A stretch of DNA of 39,908 nt from Elysia marginata (Eukaryota > Mollusca > Gastropoda > Plakobranchidae): positions 88,139 to 128,046 of the forward strand of contig BMAT01010620.1 of assembly GCA_019649035.1 (NCBI GenBank), written 5' to 3'. A program made the position numbers and the translations under genes. Under the pieces are notes generated by a model. That model saw only the letters and a list, made by a program, of their open reading frames with translations. It was not told where the DNA came from and searched no databases. Positions within the stretch are counted from its first letter, which is position 1. Each line of letters starts with the position of its first letter. Shown in pieces: positions 12,101 through 21,038 of the stretch.

Positions 12101-15100
12101 CCTTCCGCCACGCCACGGCAATCTCACTTGGAAGGGTGGTCCTGAAAAGGACCGTTTGACTCTGGTTGTGACAAAACACCTTGCAGTTTACTTGAAGATT
12201 GAGTCCAATGTTGTCTGTCTTGTTTTTGTAGCTTCGCTGAAAATAGTCTTTTCAAATGCTCTCAGTGTTGGCATGGCGCTTTCCATGCCCTTCTCTTCAA
12301 TAAACTGTCTCATGCAGTTTAGCATCTCCATCTTCTGTTCTATTGACAAGGGCACAGCTGCAATATCATCTTCTTCATCAACGGCCAGGCTTGTTGAGTT
12401 CACTTCTCGTAAGAGATCTGTATTAGACATTTCTCCGTTTGTCTCCAGTCCAGAATCTTGCTCAACCATAGCTTCAAATTCCTCACGACTAAGCGCTGAA
12501 TTGATAGCAACATCATGAAAGTCATCCATATCTGCTTCTTCTTTTGTTGCGCAGACCAAGAGCCCTGCTTTTGAGTAACAGTTGACAATTGTTGATGGTT
12601 TTAACTTCTTCCAAGCGTCACAGGCAAGACAAAGGGCAATTAGAAGGGTTATCTTCTTCGAGATGTCAATGGCTTTCTCATCTGGGTTAGCATCAAGACT
12701 TGCAATTTCTGTGGTTAAGTCTAAAACGGTAATGACCTTTGAAGTTTTTTATCACCCCCATATCCATAGGCTGTAGAAGCGATGTCGTGTTTGGTGGTAG
12801 AAATTTAAGAGTGATCATCTGAAGGTCATCTACAGCTGGATGGGCAGTACAATTGTCAACCAACAAAAGAAAGCGTCTGTCTTGGATTTTTAGTTTGATG
12901 TCCCACTCGTAGAGCCACTCTTTAAACAAAAAGCCTGTCATCCATGTATTGGCTGAGTTTCTATATCTGACTGGGAGTTTGCTGAGGTCTTTTGGGAAGC
13001 TCCTTGGTTGTTTTGATTTTCCAATCACAAAAACTGGAAGTTTCTCCTCTCCTGTCATGTTAGCACAGAGTAGCAGCGTAATTCTTTCCATTGCTTTCTT
13101 TCCTCCTGTCAACTCTGTTGATTTTGAACAGTGACCTCGGTCAGGAATCTGAAATAAAACCCTGTCTCGTCAGCATTAAAAATGTTGCGAGGTTCAAATG
13201 CGTCTTGAATTTTTAGCAGCTCGTCATCTCTCCAAGCTTGAGCGGCAGCAAAGTTTGTGGCTTGCTTCTCTCCATGCTCCCTCTTCAACGCAACACCATT
13301 TTTTTGCTTCCACTGTACAGCCAGCCGTTTGATGGGTTGAAAGATTCACCTTTGCTTGCTGCAAGCTCTGTAGCTTTTTTCTTTAACAAATGCCCTGATA
13401 AACGGGCTCCTTGGGCAACCTTGTCGGTCATCCAATGTGCCAAAGCACCTCCGTCATTTTGCTCTTGGTCTCATTTTCTCTTCTTCCCAAAATGCTTGGG
13501 GATTGTTGCAGCTCTCTTAATGATTCCTTGCTTTGTTTTATTCTGCCAACTTGAGACTTGGATATGCTAAATTTCTCTGCAACCTTCATTATTGTTGGCC
13601 CTGGATTTTCAAGAGCGTCCAACACTTGAAGTTTAACATCAAAAGACAAATCAACTCTCTTCTTGCAAGCCATCTTTCACATTGAGTGTTGTTCAATGAA
13701 TAAAAGCTCTAGATTTTTAGCCACAATTTTATACACTTTCTCTGAGTCCACTTACACGCAGAGGTCAACATTTTACAACTTTACAAAACAAACACAGAAA
13801 ATATTGCTCTTTCTTAAAAACCCACTTTGTTTGCACCATGTCTGGCGCGTGTCTACCATCTGCCAGATTACCCATTAGATCAAACACAGCTTGGCCAATG
13901 TCTACTTGGAATGAACTGACCCGTGAGACCGTCGCGTGGCAGTTAGACTTCTCGACGCCCCTCCCAAGCATCTTGCTAAACGTCGCCTAAGCACAGAGCA
14001 AACATTTATCGATTACCTGTGTGCTAAGTCATTCATAACGCCTGAGTGATGCTCTTTCCCTGTGTCTAGACCGCAAATAACATGCTGTCAACACTTGATA
14101 TTGACAGTCATTTACGGATTTTTTTCCCAATTAGGCTGGTAAAATTTCCCGATTTCACGATGACTTTAGATAGAAAAAATTACGTTCCCTGGGATTTTTC
14201 CCGATTTCACAGAAATTCCCGATTTCGCGGGTCCGACTGTATATTGATTTTTTCCTGACCATTATCCTGTCTCCAGATTTCTTAGGATGTAAGATATAAA
14301 TATCCATACCAAACACATAGTAAAAAATGCCTTAACGTGAGTAGGCTGGCCAGTCTTGGAACAATAGTCATAGAAGCTAGAGCTAAGAGTATGTGATGGG
14401 AAAAGGTTAACTATGAGTTTTATTATCAGTAAATATTAAGTCACCCTATTTTATCTCTTTCTTTTTTTAAGCAAGAGGTGGGAGTGGAACCAAGTTTCAG
14501 GATTTTTAATGTTTTCTTTTTATACGTTTTATGAGCAATGTATGCTTCTGCTTTTTTTTTTTTATATATCCCTATTCTTTTAATTGTATTATGTCATTTT
14601 ACTTAATATCTTTATTTGCTTTTGATTCTCCATCAACATCTTTACAATATCTTTTAATTTGCTGCAAGTCTTTTTGGTTTTATATTCCATCTTATATGTC
14701 CATGAAGTGACGCCTAATTGTCTGCTTTATTGTCATCAATACTCAGGTTGTACTAGGTAATACACTGGGCTGAGCGTTATACCTATTTTACTATCATGAA
14801 TTTTGCTGTTGCAGTTATTTCTATTATTAATATCAATGTTCTTACTTTATAAGTGTAGTTTTATTTAGTTAAAAATTATGAGCACCTTAAGCATCCCATA
14901 TTTTTTTTTTATTATGGAACGTAATATGTACCCTTCAACTTATTTCAACATTTTCAGCTGCTGTGACTGCTCTTCGTAAAGCCATTGAGATTTACACAGA
15001 CATGGTAAGTAGGTGTATCTTGTTCTATTTGTTGCATCTTATGTAATATTTTATCTGCCAGGTGAGGTCTGTACCAAAAAGTTTGCAGCAATGTAGTTAT

Positions 15101-18100
15101 TTATTAGTAAAGGGCGGTGTGGAAAATATGTATTTAAGGTGTGTATGCATTTGGATACAACTGGATTTTTTAGGCAGGATAAACAAGCCTAATACAAGAT
15201 AAGATAAGATAAATCTTTATTGTCCTTTCAAGAGGCACATGGTTTTGGTTAATGCAAGAAACATAGATGTACAAAATAAAATAAAATAAAATAAAATAAT
15301 ATACACATGAACATCAGTTAAAAAAAAAAAAAAAGTACATTGACAAAAAAAAAACACACTTACAAGCAATGAAGTATGTGCTCGTAAAAAAAAAAAGCAT
15401 GAATAGCAGTTAAACGAATTTAATGGCATTTGGTAAGAAAGATTTTCAGTAGCGTTCTAGTCTGCATTTGATGCTTAAAGGCTTTCCTGACCGTTCAGAG
15501 AAACTTATATGGTTGTATAATGGGTGGTTTTTATCTTTTACTATCGATATAATTTTGCTTTGAATTTTACAGAGGTGCAATAAGTTCGTGTTTGGAAACT
15601 CGTTATTTGGTTGACAAATGTTATTACATTTCCTTATAATTGAGTTGATTTTTCTTGTCATCTTTTTGTTTACATTTCCTCCCCAACCAACCAAATCAAA
15701 ACAAACGACAATCTCAATTATCGCTTTATAGAAGAGGCTAAGGATCGTGTTGTCGACATGGAATGAGTTTAATTTACGTAGAAAATACAGACGGGTGTTC
15801 AATTTTTTATGAAGAGTGACAGAGTGGGCGTTCCAGTCTAGCTTGTCGTCAATAGTTACTCCAAGATACTTATACGATTCTTCGCGCTCGACTTCTTTGT
15901 TATTAATAAAGACAGGCAGCAGAGGCGATTTTTCTTTTCTGAAATCAATAATAACCTCTTTTGTTTTCTTAACGTTTAGAAGCAAAAAATGATCTTCGCA
16001 CCATTTAACAAAACTTTTTATGCTTTCTCATCTTTAGTTATCAAACCTTGAATCGAGGTGTCATCGGCAAATTTCAGGACACGGATATCGCCAGTGTTTT
16101 GGGATACACATTCGTTAGAGTAGACAGTNNNNNNNNNNNNNNNNNNNNNNNNNNNNNNNNNNNNNNNNNNNNNNNNNNNNNNNNNNNNNNNNNNNNNNNN
16201 NNNNNNNNNNNNNNNNNNNNNNNNNNNNNNNNNNNNNNNNNNNNNNNNNNNNNNNNNNNNNNNNNNNNNNNNNNNNNNNNNNNNNNNNNNNNNNNNNNNN
16301 NNNNNNNNNNNNNNNNNNNNNNNNNNNNNNNNNNNNNNNNNNNNNNNNNNNNNNNNNNNNNNNNNNNNNNNNNNNNNNNNNNNNNNNNNNNNNNNNNNNN
16401 NNNNNNNNNNNNNNNNNNNNNNNNNNNNNNNNNNNNNNNNNNNNNNNNNNNNNNNNNNNNNNNNNNNNNNNNNNNNNNNNNNNNNNNNNNNNNNNNNNNN
16501 NNNNNNNNNNNNNNNNNNNNNNNNNNNNNNNNNNNNNNNNNNNNNNNNNNNNNNNNNNNNNNNNNNNNNNNNNNNNNNNNNNNNNNNNNNNNNNNNNNNN
16601 NNNNNNNNNNNNNNNNNNNNNNNNNNNNNNNNNNNNNNNNNNNNNNNNNNNNNNNNNNNNNNNNNNNNNNNNNNNNNNNNNNNNNNNNNNNNNNNNNNNN
16701 NNNNNNNNNNNNNNNNNNNNNNNNNNNNNNNNNNNNNNNNNNNNNNNNNNNNNNNNNNNNNNNNNNNNNNNNNNNNNNNNNNNNNNNNNNNNNNNNNNNN
16801 NNNNNNNNNNNNNNNNNNNNNNNNNNNNNNNNNNNNNNNNNNNNNNNNNNNNNNNNNNNNNNNNNNNNNNNNNNNNNNNNNNNNNNNNNNNNNNNNNNNN
16901 NNNNNNNNNNNNNNNNNNNNNNNNNNNNNNNNNNNNNNNNNNNNNNNNNNNNNNNNNNNNNNNAAGAACCGGCGATAACACAGCTCCTTGCGGTGCTCCT
17001 GTATTAGTTAAAATTATTTTGGATACTACAGTTATCTGTTTACTGTTTTGACAGTTTGACAAATTGCGATCTAAACGTTAAAAAGTCCAGAATCCAAGCT
17101 ATCAAATTTGTATTCAGGTTCATCTTACTTAATTTATAGATAACCAGGTGTGGTTAAATGGTGTTAAAAGCAGAGGAAAAGTCTATGAACAGTATTCTGC
17201 AATAACTTCTAGGTACATCAAGATGTTTGTAAATATTCTGCAAAAACACAAGAATTGCATCTTCTACACTTCTTTTCTCTCTATACGCAAGTTCCACTGA
17301 AAAGAACTGTGAGACAGATGTAGTCACAACTAAGTTATTTAATGAACTGTATGCTTTTTTAGTTGTTTTTGTGTTGTTTTGTTTTTGTTTATTTTATTCA
17401 TAAATGCCTTTTTTAAAACCAAGCCATAAATATATGTGCATAAAATAGGTCAAAGAGCCAGAGATCAGCAGGGCAAGCATGTCAAAATAGGATTTTTCAT
17501 AAGCCTAACAATTTGTAACACCGATGAGCATAGATAAAAGGGGAAAAATTGAGCATCACAGGTGTCTCTATGTAAAGAAGAGGAAGAAAAAAGAATGAAA
17601 GAAAATGCTTAATCAATTCTTGTAAAAAGTCCAGTTGTACTCAAACTTTTTGCTGAAGTTTTGAATTGTAGAAATAAGTCAAGTTAAAAAAGTTGTAAGT
17701 AAGGGCTGAGTATGTATACACATAAGAAGGATAAATTTTCCATCTTTTTTTAAATTTCAGGGACGTTTTACCATTGCTGCAAAGCACCATATCACAGTTG
17801 CAGAGATTTATGAGACAGAACTCACAGACATGGAGAAGGTAAGTAAAAAGGAAAAAAATTATGTAGATAGAGCTTTATAATTTATATCTTCACGTTTTAG
17901 GTCATGACTTAATGATTGAACTCTAGATTAATTAATACTGCAATATTGTATCTAGCATTTTCAGATTTATATTCTGAAGATATTGCCATTTCAACTTCAT
18001 ATAAATGATAATGGTAGTAGAGCTCTCTATAGAAATTTTTGCCATGTAGAAACTTTGTGCTTAAAAAATATGACTTTGCTTTTCTCCTTCATTATTCATA

Positions 18101-20935
18101 TTATTAATATATGATTATTTTTTTTCTTTTCAGGCTGTTCAAAATTACGAGAAGGCAGCAGACTATTACAAGGGAGAGAATTCAACAAGGTAAGTTATTA
18201 GCTTCAGGGAAACAAGAATAGTAATTGGTGATTTCTATGAGTAATGGTTATCTTTTTCTCCTTTCTTTTATTCCTGTAGCGATGCCACAAAATGATTCTA
18301 GCTGGGCTAGAAATCTTTTTTTACTAATCAGTGGCACAGCAACATTATTGAACTCAGCATCTTATTGCTATGTACAAAGAAAATCATGTTTATAAATACA
18401 TCTGTTCTTTCCTTTAGAAAAAAAAGAGCACAAGCGTGATAATTAATATATTTTTTATTGATTGTCTAAAAGCAGGGATGCAAGTTTTCCGATTTTTGCA
18501 GGAATTCTGATTTTTAGCATTTTTCTTCGGCTAAAAATGCAGGAAAATTTTAAAAAATAAATAAGACTAGACTACTAAAGAAAATTGTTCAAACTTAAGA
18601 TTTAAGAGATTTAAAGTTCATATATGGTCATGTAGCAAAGATTATATGGATACAGCTATTGGTTATCAGTGCCAGGTGGAGCATATTATAGGGTATAGAG
18701 GGTCAAAATTTTCCATCTTGTGCATAAGGTGCTTGCATCTCTTTCAAAGAACCTACCAAAACATTCCAGTGATGTAGAGATCTTCATTTAACTTAACTCC
18801 TTGACTATGCTAACTTTGGGGGATTATGCATATTAAATTTTAACAAATGACGATACACACGTCTTGTATTTCAATATAAAGTCCATACTATTTTGAGTTT
18901 GCATGCCTTATTTTTTTACACCTTTTCAGGTTAGTTTACTTGGGTGCAGTATTGTTGGGAGGGGGGCTTTCAGGATGATAAACTATTTCATGACAACACA
19001 CAATTTGCATTTTTGTGTTCTCAAATTTTTTTCTTTTCTTTGTTTTTTTTTTTTGTTGTTTTTTTTTGTATAAAATCAAAATGCCTTGAGTGTATTTGGT
19101 GTCTAACAAATACTATGTATCTCTTTCAGCTCTGCTAATAAATGTTTATTGAAAGTGGCTCAGTTTTCTGCATCTATGGAAAATTATGAGAAAGCAATTG
19201 AGATTTATGAAGAAGTAAGTCTGTTTCAGATTGTTGTGTTAGTTTCCTCTATGAATGGTATGTGTTGCTATTAAATATGATGCATAAACTTTGGCGTTAT
19301 TTATTAATAACATTTCTGAAGGACTGAATATTAAGTACAAGCTTTAGAAATATTTCTAATGCAACAATTGATGAACTTAAATGAACATTTAGAAAAGTAC
19401 ATACAGCCTCAGATTTTTTTTTTGTTTTCTCATTGAATACATATTTGGATAACTTGCTTTTTAAAATGTATGGTAGTGCTCTGTCTCAAAACTTTTTTTT
19501 TTTTAATTCAAGAACAATGTCTTTCTCCATGTCCTTAAAATCACACACATCTTGCTAACTCTTATCAAATTAATGGAAATAATATCGAACATTTCAAACT
19601 AATTACAAATCTAGTTATCTCTCAAATGCATGACAAGCTTTAAAAAATTCACATTCAAACTGATAATTAATGCAAAGTCAGAGAAGTAGTTTCCCTTATC
19701 ATTGTTGCTGTTACTTTTTTTTTCTCTAATTTTTTTTTATAGTGCCAAAACAAATAGGCACAAAAAAGGTTATTTTTCAATGGAATATTATCATATGAAG
19801 TTGTGTATCAGTATGAAAAAATGTTACTGAGCAACATCTGTGATGGGGATAATTGTTAGCTTATTTCAGTATTTTAAAGAGTAAGGGTGTGTTTTCGTTT
19901 GTTTGGTTTTTTTTTCAATTTGTACTGTTTTGTGTTCAAGTTTCGTGCTACTCTTGTTTTTTAGTTATATGTATCATTCTTGTTACTTTTTCCCTCCTAT
20001 GTTTTAGGTTGCCAAACCTTGCATGGACAACTCTTTGCTAAAGTACAGTGTAAAGGACCATTTCTTTCACGCCTCTGTATGTCACATGTGTATGGATACT
20101 GTAAATGCTCAAATAGCTGTCAAGTCCTATGAGGAGCAGTTCCCAGCCTTTTCAGACTCAAGAGAATGCAAGCTTGTCAAGGTGAATTTTTTATATGTTT
20201 ACATTCTGCATGAATGTTTTGCTGGAACTGGGTGGTTTGATCAGTGTTTTTGTTTGGGTTTTTTTATTTGGGGGGGGGGAGGCTTTGCTTAATACTGCGT
20301 TATCAGTAATATTCTTAAACACCTTGACATGGAAAAAAGAAATTTCTTAAACCTGATAAAAGACAAAAGTTAAAGTTCTTTGGTCACGTGAAACGGTATG
20401 GCACGTTAGAAAAACTATGCATGGCAGGAGGGCGCAGTAGAGAGTAGTAGGAATAGGTGAAAACCTAGAAGACAATGGGAGCAGAATGGCTGTAAATTAC
20501 AGCTGAAGCGGGTCAAAGAGTATATGATACACAGGAGATTCTAGCAGCTGGTATGGGAGGGAGCGTCCGATTTACATGCCTTTAAGAAAAGAAGAAGAAA
20601 CATTACGTTTGAACCTCAAGGTCCTTGATAATGGTATCTCAAGTATAACATAGGCTTAAGCAAAACTTATATAAAACATCACAAATGGGACCACTTTTGT
20701 AGAGGATTGGCTTTCGTACTTTAATCCAATGTCTTGTACCATATTCAGCTTGCTATAGAGGTCTTTCTTACTTTTCTTTTTCCAGAACCTTCTACAGGCT
20801 GTAGAGGATGAAAATGTTGACCAGTTTACAGATGTACTGAAAGACTACGACAGCATTTCACGACTTGACCCATTCCTCACTACTTTGCTTCTACGTGTCA
20901 AAAAGCAGCTGAATGCTGAGCCAGAATTGTGTTAG
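8143..20935 (+). CDS. NAPA: Alpha-SNAP (soluble NSF attachment protein), nine coding exons
   Basis: Alpha-SNAP is the cytosolic adaptor that binds the four-helix SNARE bundle and recruits and stimulates the ATPase NSF, so that SNAREs are pulled apart and reused after membrane fusion. The nine exons (8143-8234, 9638-9717, 11354-11470, 14958-15004, 17761-17838, 18134-18189, 19130-19214, 20008-20181, 20786-20935) join in frame across GT-AG introns to 292 residues; vertebrate alpha-SNAP has 295. The N-terminal membrane-attachment loop is visible (FFSSFFG, residues 25-31), followed by the TPR-like helical repeats. Strongly conserved blocks are [46 protein letters not shown] and DYDSISRLD. The penultimate leucine (L291, in ...PELC), needed in characterised homologues for NSF stimulation, is kept. 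The sequence fits alpha/beta-SNAP, not gamma-SNAP. The gene looks intact; all its TE insertions are intronic. Confidence 0.96.
8270..8980 (+). mobile_element. Diverged 5' part of a Tigger/pogo-like transposon (intron 1)
   Basis: The segment starts with TA|CAGTC at 8268-8274 and aligns by eye over about 700 bp with the reverse complement of the right part of the element at 11724-14239. Shared blocks at matching distances from the end include GTTATGAATGA (8480-8490; inverted at 14029-14039), GTTCAGTTCATT near 8647, the transposase start ATGGCCTGCAAA at 8817, and ATATCCAAGTCT (8931-8942; inverted at 13554-13565). The first residues resemble the other copy (MACK start, then KL, EALE, ISKS) but have decayed and hit a stop at 8944. 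The copy ends at the microsatellite; no 3' half was found. Confidence 0.85.
8981..9149. repeat. (TTC)n followed by (CT)n polypyrimidine microsatellite
   Basis: About 25 TTC units (8981-9054) pass directly into roughly 47 CT units with a C-run interruption near 9118-9128. This gives an almost pure 169-nt pyrimidine strand in intron 1 of alpha-SNAP, abutting the truncated Tigger copy. Confidence 0.97.
9150..9637 (+). other. Remainder of alpha-SNAP intron 1
   Basis: AT-rich intron sequence. It ends in a T-run and the TTTAAAG acceptor at 9637. No element recognised. Confidence 0.6.
9638..9717 (+). CDS. NAPA: alpha-SNAP coding exon 2
   Basis: 80 nt encoding residues 31-57 and the first base of 58, with the block [20 protein letters not shown] typical of alpha-SNAP helix 2-3. 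Acceptor TTTAAAG|T, donor CCAC|GTAAGT. Enters in phase 2 and leaves in phase 1. Confidence 0.95.
9718..10529 (+). other. Alpha-SNAP intron 2, first part
   Basis: A 168-codon minus-strand open frame (9734-10240) lies here. It shows no recognisable domain and I do not call it a gene. A G-run occurs at 10216-10224. Confidence 0.4.
10530..10706 (+). pseudogene. LINE relic: C-terminus of a CR1/L2-type ORF2
   Basis: Two frames separated by a frameshift read [12 protein letters not shown] (about 10596-10634) and [17 protein letters not shown] (about 10652-10702). This is the pattern found at the extreme C-terminus of CR1/L2/Rex1 ORF2 proteins (a FSxxGPxLWNSLP block followed by SFxxFKxxLKxxLF). Upstream, [13 protein letters not shown] fits the same region. 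The relic is short, frameshifted and lies sense in intron 2 of alpha-SNAP. Confidence 0.65.
10734..10883 (+). other. Unidentified 49-codon open frame in intron 2
   Basis: ATG at 10734 opens a 49-residue frame ending at TAA 10881-10883, containing [19 protein letters not shown] and [18 protein letters not shown]. Its balanced composition stands out from the AT-rich intron around it. I do not recognise it. It follows directly on a LINE relic, so a fragment of another transposable element is the likeliest source; a captured exon is possible. It is not spliced into alpha-SNAP, whose exons 2 and 3 join in frame without it. Confidence 0.3.
10884..11353 (+). other. Alpha-SNAP intron 2, last part
   Basis: No gene seen. 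The stretch 10900-11170 has higher GC and more CpG than the rest of the intron, which may mark another undefined insertion. The acceptor is CTGACAG at 11353. Confidence 0.45.
11354..11470 (+). CDS. NAPA: alpha-SNAP coding exon 3
   Basis: 117 nt, residues 58-96 plus one base of 97, including [11 protein letters not shown] and [20 protein letters not shown] of the TPR-like array. Acceptor CTGACAG|AGG, donor CATG|GTAAAT, phase 1 at both ends. Confidence 0.95.
11724..14239 (-). mobile_element. Tigger/pogo-like DNA transposon, 2516 bp, nearly complete
   Basis: The ends are an exact 11-bp inverted repeat, CAGTCGGACCC (11724-11734 and 14229-14239), continued imperfectly as TTAATCGGGAAATTT / GCGAAATCGGGAATTTC. 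Both sides are flanked by TA (11722-11723 and 14240-14241), the target duplication of the Tc1/mariner-pogo superfamily. The interior carries a pogo-type transposase on the minus strand (12188-13673). Its 3' flank (about 11850-12060) is rich in GAGAGA. The element sits in intron 3 of alpha-SNAP, antisense to the gene. A second, older copy of the same family lies at 8270-8980. Confidence 0.95.
12188..13673 (-). pseudogene. Tigger/pogo-family DDE transposase, frameshifted
   Basis: From the start at 13673 the N-terminus [20 protein letters not shown] and [10 protein letters not shown] form the CENP-B/psq-type helix-turn-helix. A second DNA-binding domain (HTH_Tnp_Tc5-like, [16 protein letters not shown]) follows near 13430-13350. 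The DDE_1 catalytic core has its three aspartates in NADETG (about 13170), LLVDNCTAH (about 12850) and QPMDMGVI (about 12770). The C-terminal part is acidic ([20 protein letters not shown]) and ends TTLDSIFK with the stop near 12188, giving about 490 codons, a normal Tigger length. The frame is broken at four places (about 13440, 13303 in a seven-T run, 13150 and 12728). Apart from those shifts I saw no nonsense codon in the consensus reading. Probably inactive as assembled. Confidence 0.9.
14242..14957 (+). other. Alpha-SNAP intron 3 after the transposon
   Basis: AT-rich, no element recognised. It ends with the TTTTCAG acceptor at 14951-14957. Confidence 0.6.
14958..15004 (+). CDS. NAPA: alpha-SNAP coding exon 4
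   Basis: 47-nt exon completing codon 97 and encoding [15 protein letters not shown] (residues 98-112). Vertebrate homologues read [12 protein letters not shown] here. Donor ATG|GTAAGT, phase 0. Confidence 0.95.
15446..15985 (-). pseudogene. LINE reverse transcriptase, C-terminal segment
   Basis: This is the longest intact frame in the element (179 residues). It has the post-palm thumb region of CR1/Rex1 RTs: [35 protein letters not shown] and [13 protein letters not shown]. It ends with [20 protein letters not shown], the usual C-terminal block, at the stop near 15446. A frameshift near 16020 separates it from motif C. Confidence 0.85.
16129..16963. other. Assembly gap (835 N)
   Basis: A run of N from 16129 to 16963 inside the LINE. 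The flanking reverse-transcriptase codons are almost adjacent in the protein family (motif B ends at VLSPVL, the other side begins TVYSNEC), so the true missing sequence may be only a few bases. Confidence 0.99.
17351..17760 (+). other. Rest of alpha-SNAP intron 4
   Basis: T-rich then A-rich intronic sequence with no recognised element. It ends with TTAAATTTCAG at 17760. Confidence 0.6.
17761..17838 (+). CDS. NAPA: alpha-SNAP coding exon 5
   Basis: 78 nt, residues 113-138, [20 protein letters not shown] followed by LTDMEK. This is the most conserved segment of the family. Both splice sites are canonical (TTTCAG|GGA, AAG|GTAAGT) and in phase 0. Confidence 0.98.
18134..18189 (+). CDS. NAPA: alpha-SNAP coding exon 6
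   Basis: 56 nt, residues 139-156 plus two bases of S157: [18 protein letters not shown]. Acceptor CTTTTCAG|GCT, donor AAG|GTAAGT. Phase 0 in, phase 2 out. Confidence 0.96.
18190..19129 (+). other. Alpha-SNAP intron 6
   Basis: About 940 nt without a recognisable gene. A small imperfect palindrome around a TTTTTAGCATTTTTC/GGCTAAAAATGC motif occurs near 18510-18543. T-rich towards the acceptor CTCTTTCAG at 19129. Confidence 0.55.
19130..19214 (+). CDS. NAPA: alpha-SNAP coding exon 7
   Basis: 85 nt completing S157 and encoding [20 protein letters not shown] and KAIEIYEE (to residue 185). Donor GAA|GTAAGT, phase 0. Confidence 0.97.
19215..20007 (+). other. Alpha-SNAP intron 7
   Basis: About 790 nt of A/T-rich intron with poly(T) runs. 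Nothing recognised. The acceptor is TATGTTTTAG at 20007. Confidence 0.6.
20008..20181 (+). CDS. NAPA: alpha-SNAP coding exon 8
   Basis: 174 nt, residues 186-243, with [20 protein letters not shown] and [17 protein letters not shown], matching the conserved LLKYSAKDYFFKA...[12 protein letters not shown] region. The acceptor TTTTAG is followed by GTT, the donor is AAG|GTGAAT; phase 0 at both ends. Confidence 0.98.
20367..20600 (+). pseudogene. LINE relic: ORF2 C-terminus with A-rich tail (intron 8)
   Basis: At 20367 the frame reads [21 protein letters not shown] before a stop. FFGHVxR...LEK is the signature near the C-terminus of many non-LTR (RTE/Jockey-like) ORF2 proteins. Downstream frames give [16 protein letters not shown] and similar pieces, as expected for the remaining C-terminus. 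The copy ends in an AAGAAAAGAAGAAGAAA tail at about 20583-20600, which is its probable 3' end. It is not related by eye to the LINE in intron 4. Confidence 0.7.
20786..20935 (+). CDS. NAPA: alpha-SNAP terminal coding exon 9
   Basis: 150 nt, residues 244-292 and stop TAG at 20933-20935. It contains [20 protein letters not shown] and ends [11 protein letters not shown]. The DYDSISRLD...LLRVKK block and the penultimate leucine are the NSF-activating C-terminus. Acceptor TTTTTCCAG|AAC. Confidence 0.97.
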   Translation, partial: NLLQAVEDENVDQFTDVLKDYDSISRLDPFLTTLLLRVKKQLNAEPELC

Positions 20936-21032
20936 CTTTGATGTCTGCTGAATATATTATGGGGGGGTTTTGATTATTTTTACCTATAGTTTTTATAACT
21001 ATTCAACTTTTCAATCCAATCTCTGTATCAAT

Positions 21033-21038
21033 AATAAA
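21033..21038 (+). terminator. NAPA: Poly(A) signal of alpha-SNAP
   Basis: AATAAA lies 98 nt after the stop codon and is the first canonical hexamer downstream. Other A/T-rich hexamers follow, so longer 3' UTRs are possible. Confidence 0.6.

Larger units (their letters stand above)
15198..17350 (-). mobile_element. CR1/Rex1-like non-LTR retrotransposon, 5'-truncated (intron 4)
   Basis: Read on the minus strand from about 17350: [20 protein letters not shown], then RT motif A ([12 protein letters not shown], about 17160), motif B ([13 protein letters not shown], to 16964), the assembly gap, motif C (LKFADDTS, about 16080-16055), and the C-terminal segment 15985-15446 with [17 protein letters not shown] and [10 protein letters not shown]. 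No endonuclease domain remains. Stops and frameshifts (near 17155, 17035 and 16020) make it inactive. The 3' end carries AATAAAG and closes in an ATCTT microsatellite (15198-15214 on the plus strand reads AAGATAAGATAAG), as in Rex1/CR1 elements. An AAAAT run at about 15271-15300 lies in the 3' UTR. The element is antisense to alpha-SNAP. Confidence 0.88.

Noticed and set aside
12156-13134. Plus-strand open frames inside the Tigger element
   Set aside because: They are antisense shadows of the transposase coding region.
16048-17062. Open frames of more than 300 codons on both strands
   Set aside because: They read through the run of N. Only the edges are real sequence, and these belong to the LINE reverse transcriptase on the minus strand.
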